DNA of 64,000 nucleotides from Colias croceus (taxonomy: Eukaryota > Arthropoda > Insecta > Lepidoptera > Pieridae), in NCBI RefSeq assembly GCF_905220415.1, contig NC_059542.1, forward strand, positions 11,160,001 through 11,224,000. The letters are read 5' to 3'. The first letter of the stretch is position 1; every line of letters begins with the position of its first letter. This document shows, piece by piece, positions 56,799 to 64,000 of the stretch. The notes under the pieces were generated by a model. The model made no database searches. It was not told where the DNA came from and worked only from the letters and a program-made list of their open reading frames with translations. Made by a program: the position numbers and the translations under genes.

Positions 56799-57540
56799 AA
56801 AATCATTTTTACAAATCAGCAACATAACTCTTTACGCCTATTTGATAAATTAAAAATTGTTTATTATTTCATACAGTCAATAAATCAATAAATCATGCTA
56901 CACTGCAGTTAAACAACGATCCCAATAACCCAGTAGGTACGTTTACAACTTACAATTCCAGCTGTAACTAATACCTAGTTTTGCAACTTTGCACAAATTA
57001 GCATGTACAAACAATTTGCGCAAATAACTTTTACGACGATAATAATTAATGTTAAATGCGATGCAACTGCTATAAATGATATGAACGCTTTAAGCAGTAA
57101 CAGATGTTAGTGTTTGGTTTATTTTCTTGTTCGTTAAATGTAATGTAAAAGGGGTTTCAAATATTGTGGTATTTGAAGGTAGGATTAAATTTTGGCATTA
57201 CTTAAGCTATCGATTACAATAAAAACATTCGATTCAAGATGAGCGTGAAAAAAAAATTAAACCGATTGCTTATATTATCTGGTCATACACTATACAGTCT
57301 AATTGATGAATTACTAGATAAGGCTTATCATTTTTAAGTTTATAATATGTGATATCTGACCTGAACTAAACTGTACATATTGTATATATAACCCATAGAT
57401 ATAACCTGTACAATGTACATACGGGATCCCAGCAATAGGAAAAAAAAATTGATGACGTTGGAAGCATTATCACTACATTATTTCTTTCCAGAACATGTAG
57501 AGTATTTAAATAACATTAAACAGGCATCATCATATTGTCT

Positions 57541-57828
57541 CGGAAGAATTCCAACCACAGTGGGGTTTTAGGCCCCGTTTCCAACTGCAAGAAAACTTCC
57601 GCGAGAAATGTCCGACAGTCTGTCTGACAGCAACTTGCAAGTCTAATTCCGCGTTTCCACCTGCAAGTAGACGTGCAAGTTGCTGTCAGACAGACTGTCG
57701 GACAGTTCTCGCAGAAGTTTACTTGCAGGTGGAAACGGGGCCTTAGTCGGTAAGAATCAGACATAACCCACGGCTCCTTCCCCGAGGGCCGTGGGTATCT
57801 TTGGAAGATATCCCCACTTAAAAAAAAA
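57541..57828 (+). repeat. LINE-tail-like repeat ending in poly(A), split copy
   Basis: CGGAAGAATTCCAACCACAG, then the MITE at 57571-57742, then TTAGTCGGTAAGAATCAG, CCACGGCTCCTTCCCCGAG and TATCTTTGGAAGATATCC with a final A run. It matches 6504-6667 once the MITE is removed. Confidence 0.75.
57571..57742. mobile_element. 172 bp Harbinger-like MITE with demonstrated empty site
   Basis: The arms of about 70 bp start GGCCCCGTTTCCAACTGCAA and, inverted, GGCCCCGTTTCCACCTGCAA, running through GTCCGACAGTCTGTCTGACA. TTA flanks both sides. The copy of the host repeat at about 6565 reads GGGTTTTAGTCGGTAAG with one TTA, showing the site before insertion. A 3 bp TTA duplication with GGC ends fits PIF/Harbinger. 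Confidence 0.9.
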
Positions 57829-58085
57829 TGGCATCATCATAATCGTATTATTGCTAGAATAGAAAGGGTCTAAAGCTCTAATAGCACAAAGTAATATAAT
57901 AATTAATCTATTGTCACGAAATTTGGCAAACACATCGATATCAACCACATCAGCTGATTGTGGGTAGTGTGGATTGATTTGCGGTTTACTGTTAGTGCAT
58001 GTAGTAGAATAGATATTACGATATATTGGGACCATATTTGATTTTATTAGCCTACACAAAAGATTTAAATGAAAAATAATATTAT

Positions 58086-58214
58086 CCATACTAGATAATA
58101 TTATAAAGCTGAAAAGTTTGTTTGTTTGAACGCGCTTATCTCCAGGAACTACTATTCCGATTTGAAAAATTATTTCGGTGTTAGATAGCCCATTCATCGA
58201 GGAAGGCTATAAAA
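58086..58214 (-). repeat. CTAGC-C element, CTAGC side missing
   Basis: CATACTAGATAATATTATA, GAACGCGCTTATCTCCAGG, TTAGATAGCCCATTCATCG and AGGAAGGCTAT. Confidence 0.8.
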
Positions 58215-58301
58215 TGGCTATAAACAGACAAGAAGTTCCAAATACAAATTTTCTCAAATAAGTAGTTATTCTGATAATCATATTTGGAACTATAAATAAC
58301 A

Positions 58302-58452
58302 AAAGAGCGTGTGTGCTGAGCGCACGTGTCAGAAGTGAAACTTCTTTGGCAAGATTCAAAGATATGAAAATCGTCAACTTACCAGCTACTCCATGTAGTG
58401 ACGGTATTGCCATGACGTGACCTTGAAATTTTACAGAAGTTTCACTTCAAAA
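58302..58452 (-). mobile_element. Helentron/DINE-like element, type 1, full length
   Basis: The hairpin GTGTGC-TGA-GCGCAC is followed by GTGTCAGAAGTGAAACTTC, TTTGGCAAGATTC, TATTGCCATGACGTGACC, and TTTCACTTCAAAA at the 5' end. A short piece before the last block is deleted. Confidence 0.8.
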
Positions 58453-58690
58453 TAGATCCAGTGAATTATTGATACTATTTTATAAAAAGTATTACATTTA
58501 ATTATTGTTCTTGCGGATAAGCAGGACGGAGGATTTAAAGGAAATTTAATAATTCCTAATAAAGGCCTTTATCTCAGGATATCAAGGGTTGATTGACGAT
58601 TGTAGCTTATTGTATATTTTCGACCACTGCATTTTGTTGGTCATAAACACATCATAACCCCAAATATAAATAATTCTGTCACACTTACAC

Positions 58691-58878
58691 AAACACTTTT
58701 ATCAAAGCACCATACCATTTGGAAGTCCTTTGGGTGAAAACTAAACAGCCTTATTACGTTTAAATAAAGTTCATATTCGCATGCACACACTTTTATCAAA
58801 TCACCATGCTTTTGAAGTCAATCCATTGCGTGAAATTACACAACCTTATTACCTTAACATAAAGTTCATATTCGCTTA
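58691..58878. repeat. Diverged tandem duplication, 94 bp unit
   Basis: CACTTTTATCAAAGCACCAT to AAAGTTCATATTCGCATG is followed by ACTTTTATCAAATCACCAT to AAAGTTCATATTCGCTTA. The two units keep the same order with scattered changes. Not seen elsewhere. Confidence 0.75.
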
Positions 58879-59702
58879 CTGAATTTTAGATATAGTCCGA
58901 GGGCTAGTTCGGCAGTTTGCCAAAATTCGAGTGATTTTGTTTCATCTTAATTCTCGGATAGTGTTTTTGAAGCGCTAAAACGTAATGCAATCTTGATAAC
59001 GCGTCATATTTCTCTTGATATGGTAATGTTCGCGTCTTCAGCGAGTTATTTATATTAGTAATGAAACTGTGTTTGCTTTGAGATCGTTGTGATAGAAGTT
59101 TATTATAATAAGATGCCAAAAGTTATGAAAACTTGTAAACCGAGCTGCATCGTTGTAACGAGAATTGTTAGCACAATGGTTATTGAAGTTTAGAAAAGGG
59201 ATTGAAATATTTTTCGGTTTTAATAAAAATTTTAGTCTCTATACATTGGTGAAATGAAATTTATAGCCTATACGTCTGGTATGATTTAAAAGTTTATTTT
59301 AATATATCCAGTACCTAACAGCTAAGCTCATAAGAATATGAGACTGATTATTTAACTTATATTTTCAAAGGATTTAAAATTCGCTGAAGCTATCTATTAT
59401 CAAACAGTTTAATTGAATTTTTAACAACAACAATTATTATACTTCATAAAGTATGAGACTTATATAAATATTTACACATAATTTTGTTAATTAGTTTCTA
59501 CGAAAACCTAATTTCACATACGGTACCTAACATTGTAAATTTCGCTCATTAGTTATGACTTCATAATAACAAATTTTCTAAATTACAAGTTCATTAATTT
59601 TAAGCTAATAATAATTATAATATAATGTTTTGAAAAGGGTGTTAAAGGCAATAATATACGCACCTATGATTGGTTTGATTTTTACTGTACGGAACAGATT
59701 AT

Positions 59703-59738
59703 TGACTGCATTTGAATAACAAGATTCAAATGCAGTCA
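59703..59738. repeat. 15 bp inverted repeat, 6 nt loop
   Basis: TGACTGCATTTGAAT, AACAAG, and the complement. A further AAATGCAG follows at about 59749. Confidence 0.8.
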
Positions 59739-59989
59739 TTTAAAGTTCAAATGCAGATGTATATTTTTTATAATATTATTTCCAATAAACCTATCCTATA
59801 ATACAATATCACGTCCAAGTCAAACTAAGCAATATCCATCCATCGAACAATTACAGATTACAAAAAGACGAAATTAGGAACATTCGCGCGCGACATTTGC
59901 AATAAAGAACATACCATTACCATCTCAAAAAGTAAAAGTACACTTAAAGTATTATTTTCTTCGAGACGGCGTAATGTCCCCGATTCTTA

Positions 59990-60438
59990 TGGCTATGCCA
60001 CATTGAACGCGTTCTTAGCGCGTGTCAAAGCGCTAACCTGACCCCGCTCCCGCCCCGCGTTGTGTTTCTACCAAGTTTCTACTGTACTGCTGTCAGCTGT
60101 ACTACGCGGTAACATAAACTGTCAAACAGAAGGACGTCGCGACGTTCTGACGCGCGCTAAAGCTTTGTTCTGGTGATCATGATGCACAACGCTGCGATAT
60201 GCGCCCCAACGCAGCGTCACGACGCAGCATTTACCGTCCTTGCGGAAAGGTGGTCAGTTGATTTTGCCGCAGTTACTTACAGTTAGGATGATTACGAACT
60301 AATTCGTAGGTATGCGTTCTACCTGATTAAGAAAATAGTGCGTAATTCAATACATCGCGGTGTGAAAGCGCGACGTCGCGTCGGCGTCGGGTTATCGCTT
60401 TGATGCGCGCTAAAAACGCGTCCTATGTGACAAAGCCA
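59990..60438. mobile_element. 449 bp GC-rich MITE with about 50 bp inverted ends
   Basis: The left end TGGCTATGCCACATTGAACG, CGTTCTTAGCGCGTGTCAAA, GCG pairs with the inverted right end TGGCTTTGTCACATAGGACG, CGTTTTTAGCGCGCATCAAA, GCG. The interior is rich in GACGCGC and GCGTCACGACGC. No long frame. The ends fit no superfamily that I can name, and the duplication is not evident. Confidence 0.75.
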
Positions 60439-60483
60439 AGTCCCAGGTCCCAACTCACGTCCCGATGTTATGAGTTGTAAACA

Positions 60484-60540
60484 ATTTTACGGCTCCGCGT
60501 CAGCTTTGTGACGCAATCATCATTTTGGAGCCGTAAAAAT
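60484..60540. repeat. Hairpin-forming inverted repeat
   Basis: ATTTTACGGCTCC and GGAGCCGTAAAAAT enclose a second stem GCGTC/GACGC. It may be a tiny MITE or a structured remnant next to the element at 59990. Confidence 0.6.
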
Positions 60541-60603
60541 GTAGCTTATTAGTTACACGGGGGCATTATAAAAACACAGATAAAAATGTCATTCGACCGT
60601 CTA

Positions 60604-60616
60604 GAAACTTCCAGAA
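60604..60616 (+). promoter_or_regulatory. Heat-shock-element match
   Basis: TAGAAACTTCCAGAAAG contains three alternating units GAA-nn-TTC-nn-GAA, the HSF-binding consensus. No promoter is evident next to it; TATAAAAA lies 35 bases upstream, the wrong order for a classic heat-shock promoter. Confidence 0.25.
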
Positions 60617-60943
60617 AGGTCTTTTTTTAGAACAAAAGTTTAAATTATGTGTGACGTATCTTAAGCTAGACCGCATTTTTGTTTAAAAAGAAATATGAGC
60701 AATGCATTTTTAACCGATTTAAAAGAAGGAGGTTGTCCATTCGACCGTTATATTTATTTAACGGTTGAATTAAATGTTTATATCCGAAATCTAATAATAA
60801 TTAATAAAAAAATTATATTATTTTTTTCATTCATGCACTTAGAAAAACTATAGAGCTTTACTATTTTACGTTATGCATACGCAATTTAGAGTAAAAGTAG
60901 GGTAATGCTTTATTTATTTTCTAATCATTTTATTTATTTTCAG

Positions 60944-60980
60944 GTATGCAGGTTTCAATACATCTCACAACTTGGTTGAG
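60944..60980 (+). CDS. Weak candidate microexon of the PDZ-like gene
   Basis: CTAATC branch-like site, TTTATTTATTTTCAG acceptor (AG 60942-60943) and GAG|GTAATT donor frame 37 bases. In phase 1 after 22122 the reading is open (GMQVSIHLTTWL). However, this does not resemble a PDZ beta-B strand, and composition is not coding-like. Probably a chance exon. Confidence 0.15.
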
Positions 60981-61335
60981 GTAATTATTTTATAAGCAAA
61001 ATGAACAGTCTCTCCTTAAGAGCTAGCGCGCAAGAGCAACTTTTGTCTCTGCAACTATTTTGTCTCTCCCATCAACTCTATGGGCTAGGAAAGTGCGCGC
61101 ACGTAGAGATGCAACTTTTTATGGCAATACGATAGCAATGGATATATTTAAAAACTTTGATCTAAATTGCATTGTATTTGTTGGCAAGTTTTTGTAGCAT
61201 CTAAATTATTTCAAATGTTCTAAATGTGATATAACATCATAGGTTTACAGCAAAAGATATTAATTAAAAGTTTTTGGAGCACATAAAAAGCTTGTTTTTA
61301 TAAATCTTTAATACAATTAAACGTCCAGTGACAAT

Positions 61336-61513
61336 CTTCTATATATATAAAAATGAATCGCAAAATGTGTTGGTAAGCGCATAACTCGAGAACGGCTGAA
61401 CCGATTTCGATAATTCTTTTTTTATTATATATCTTGAAGTACGAGGATGGTTCTTATGCAGAGAACACGTAAACATGTAAGTACCACGGGCGAAGCCGGG
61501 GCGGACCGCTAGT
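61336..61513 (-). repeat. CTAGC-B element, full length
   Basis: ATAAAAATGAATCGCAAAAT, GCATAACTCGAGAACGGCTG, TACGAGGATGGTTCTTATGC and GGGGCGGACCGCTAGT. Confidence 0.9.
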
Positions 61514-61562
61514 TAATAAATATGTATAAGTTAGATATAAGTTACATATTATGTAATATTGA

Positions 61563-61730
61563 CATGATTTTAAAAGAGCAACTATGGAGTTTCTTGCCGA
61601 TTCTTCTCCATAGATACTGCTTTCCGAATCGGTGGTAAATGTTAAAATAATTATGTAATGACGATTCGAAAGTGCTACTAAATAGTAGTCTAATTGAATA
61701 AATGAATGTTTGAGTTTGAGTTTGAGTTTA
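61563..61730 (+). repeat. LINE/SINE 3' end with (GAGTTT)n tail
   Basis: TTTTAAAAGAGCAACTATGG, AGTTTCTTGCCGATTCTTC, CCGAATCGGTGGTAAATG, CGATTCGAAAGTGC and a GAGTTT run. This order is familiar as a lepidopteran retroposon tail. A fragment is at 25870-25935. Confidence 0.75.
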
Positions 61731-62121
61731 AATAAAAATAACCTTACCACATTCAAATACCAAGCGATTAATATGAAAATTTTCCTTCCCGAAGTAATTT
61801 ACGTTGTTATCATAAATTAGGAGTCCATTCTGTTTAGGGATCAGATAATTTAAAGTTTTATGGTCGAAATGCTTTGTGGTGCTTTAAACGTTGAGTGTAA
61901 AATAAAGGCGTATCCTTTGTAGTGAATAATGCGAGTTAGAAATAGTGGATTTAGTGTTGACAATATTCCAACAATTTGCATCCCTTTGTGAGTGTAATTA
62001 TGCCACATTATGCTTTTATTGTGTGAATATTAATACTATAATTTGGAGAATGTAATTTGTCACTAATGAGACCTCTGTAGCATATTATACTATGTCTGTA
62101 GGCAGTTCTGCTGTATTTTAT

Positions 62122-62283
62122 AAAAAAGCGTATGTGCCGAGCATACGTGTCAGAAGTGAAACTTCTTTGGCAAGATTGAAAGATACCAAATTCGTCACCG
62201 TATTCCATGCCGTGATGATATTGCCATGACACGACCTTAAAATTTTACTCTCAACGCGCCTAAAAAAGTTTCACTTCAAAAAC
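62122..62283 (-). mobile_element. Helentron/DINE-like element, type 1, full length
   Basis: The hairpin CGTATGTGC-CGA-GCATACG leads to TGTCAGAAGTGAAACTTC, TTTGGCAAGATTGAAAG, TATTGCCATGACACGACC, CTCTCAACGCGCC and AAAGTTTCACTTC. This is the best-preserved type 1 copy in the window. Confidence 0.85.
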
Positions 62284-63202
62284 TTCCATTCATGGGTAGA
62301 CATAAAATGACAATAAATACCTATGTTTTATACTAGATAGAGTAATTAAACTTTGTCCTTTCTGATTCCAACTGATTTGAAAATTTCATTGAAATAGCAA
62401 CCTCTCAATGAAACACTGTATTATTTTATACGTGTTTGTTCCTTTTCTATTTTTAATATGGTAGGATTTTATCATCAAGTTATTTACCAAAATCAAACTG
62501 TATTTTCTGAGTTAACCTACTTTAAATAGTTCCCATTTAATACTGAAAGTGGTGAATTAATAACAAATCCAATCCAGAATTAAATACACTAAAATAGACA
62601 CCGAATGTTATTTAAACAAATAAGCCTGAAATAATCTTACAGATTCTCTTCCAGTTAATCCGTACATTCCAGGAATAGTTCGTATTAGTGGGATATAATT
62701 AAATTTCACGAGTACAATAATTTTAATAATACAAAGTACTAATAAAGGAAATGTTGCGGAACGTTAATATTCAAAAGCAGGAATAAAGTGGTAAAAGGAT
62801 GCGTTTTGGCAGCCTGCCTTGCCACAGAGTAGAGTATTCAGTTAGGTAGCTCTGGCTGAGTGCCCAGTTCACGAACTTCAAAGGCCCCTCTGTGTTTTTT
62901 TAACCTGTATAATAAATAGTGCGTAGAAAAAATCTAAGATTGAGTTAATAGGTCTGTCTCGCTGCAAGTTGTGGATATAAATTCTCTTCTAGATATCAAA
63001 CGAATGATAGATGGCTAGCAATGGGTTTTAAAGGAAAATAATTTTTATAAATAGGTATTCTTCTTAAAAAATATTTTATATTAATTGCACTTAAATATCA
63101 ATACAATTTATACGTCTTATATCGATATAGTTGACTAGTTAAACACTTGTGGTTCTAAGAAAAGTAAATTTTTGCTTTGTATATTTTATCACACTAAAAT
63201 CA
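62284..63202. other. No gene or repeat recognised
   Basis: AT-rich intron without a supported frame, splice pair or shared repeat block. Confidence 0.5.
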
Positions 63203-63450
63203 AAAAATGTGTGCGTGTACTTAGTGTACACACGTAAGAAGTGAAACTTCTTTATGACCTTATTTTTCAAAAAATAATTTACTACATGCAACTTTAACAA
63301 CAAGTAAAATCACGCGTGGTAGAAAAACGGTTCACATGTGTAGAAAAACGGTTTTCTACTCATGTGGTAGGGATAAGAAAAAGATGGCGCGTAACGGAAA
63401 AATGTTACACTAAATTTTTTCCAACCCCGATAAAGAAGTTTCACTTCAAT
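63203..63450 (-). mobile_element. Helentron/DINE-like element, type 2, with internal duplication
   Basis: A hairpin around GTGTGCGTGTACTTAGTGTA, then AAGAAGTGAAACTTCTTT, the type 2 core, and AAAGAAGTTTCACTTC. GTAGAAAAACGGTT is present twice with CACATG/CATGTG around it, an expansion absent from 53464 and 54323. Confidence 0.8.
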
Positions 63451-64000
63451 AATTAAAATCTATGTGGTTTTAACGTAAAGTTGAGAAAAACATCAATATA
63501 TTTTAGCAGCGCGATACGCTTAGCAGATTTTTCAAAGTGGCATTTGTAGCATAACTTTATGTAGGTCAGTTTAATTCAGCTATTACTCAAATGTATTGCA
63601 ATTCTAGTGGAATATTTTACTCGATGTCATTAGTACAGTAATGTGAAATGTTATATAGTAAATCAGTTTTATATCTCGTTTCGTTTTGTTTAATCGCACA
63701 TAAATGAATATAGTTTAAACAAAAAAAACTAAAAAAAAACACGCTCATGAAATAATAGCTCCTTGACAGGTGTACAAAGTTTGAATTATATCTGTACGGT
63801 AAAAGTTAGTCAAAATTGAGTCAATTGAATTTGATTACATTGAAAGAGACGTCCCATGACTCCTTTTGAGCCATGGCATAGGTTACTAAATAAATATATG
63901 GAGCTGATGGAAATTACAATGTATTTTCTATTTGCATATTTCACTGATCGTATTAGCACACGGATAAGTAGTTTTAAACAATTTATGTACTACTTGACTA
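63451..64000. other. No gene or repeat recognised
   Basis: AT-rich sequence to the window edge; no coding exon visible. Confidence 0.5.

Larger units (their letters stand above)
22123..64000 (+). other. Intron 2 of the PDZ-like gene, probably open to the window end
   Basis: A good donor at 22123 has no convincing PDZ-continuing acceptor exon in the next 41.9 kb. All features below 22123 to the end are then intronic, unless the weak exon candidate at 60944 is real. Confidence 0.5.

Noticed and set aside
57757..58197. 146-codon minus-strand frame, the longest in the window
   Set aside because: It runs across a LINE-tail-like repeat and part of a CTAGC-C element; the peptide has no domain and biased composition.
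60944..60980. Third exon of the PDZ-like gene
   Set aside because: Splice signals are acceptable and phase fits, but the peptide does not continue a PDZ fold; kept only as a low-confidence entry.
1..64000. CRISPR arrays, operons, ribosome binding sites, rRNA genes
   Set aside because: Regularly spaced direct repeats, coding density and rRNA blocks are absent; all repeats are eukaryotic mobile-element types.

Overview
The window is AT-rich, gene-poor animal DNA. It is almost certainly from a butterfly or moth (Lepidoptera): it is crowded with repeats typical of that order. These include CTAGC...TAATATTAGTA short elements with RTE/Metulj-like tails, Helentron/DINE-like elements, Harbinger-like MITEs, a tRNA-headed SINE, LINE 3' tails ending in GAT or TTA runs, and a piggyBac remnant with a TTAA-CCCTAGAAG end. 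No bacterial, phage or viral gene organisation is present. Open reading frames of 60-146 codons are scattered on both strands, mostly lie inside repeats, and none reads as a complete protein.

One host gene on the + strand can be supported, cut by both window edges. A coding exon (start codon 2802, donor after 2904) is joined in phase 1 over a 19 kb intron to a second exon (22003-22122), whose end looks like the start of a PDZ domain. The rest of that domain must lie past a further donor at 22123; no convincing continuation is visible in the remaining 42 kb. The most unusual gene feature is in the first intron: two tandem copies of a short terminal exon (3539-3639 and 3711-3811). Both fit phase 1, both encode the same 32 residues then TAG, and the coding part is identical at DNA level while sequence soon after the stop has diverged. 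Poly(A) signals follow only the second copy. The gene could thus also make a roughly 67-residue protein with no PDZ domain.

The rest is intron filled with mobile DNA. 1-2.7 kb: MITE and small repeats. 4.8-13.9 kb: nested and palindromic repeat insertions. 15-27 kb: CTAGC elements, perfect inverted repeats, Helentron-like elements, tRNA SINE. 28-33 kb: CpG-richer blocks and a 569 bp TA-flanked element with an internal motif array. 33-43 kb: sparse. 43-52 kb: dense CTAGC elements plus a 2.5 kb inverted-repeat element holding a dead piggyBac. 53-64 kb: Helentron-like elements and several MITEs, one with a demonstrable empty site elsewhere in the window.

Convention: repeats of the CTAGC class are given strand + when read from the CTAGC end to the TAATATTAGTA end. 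Letters A-E and J are labels made here for subfamilies, not published names.
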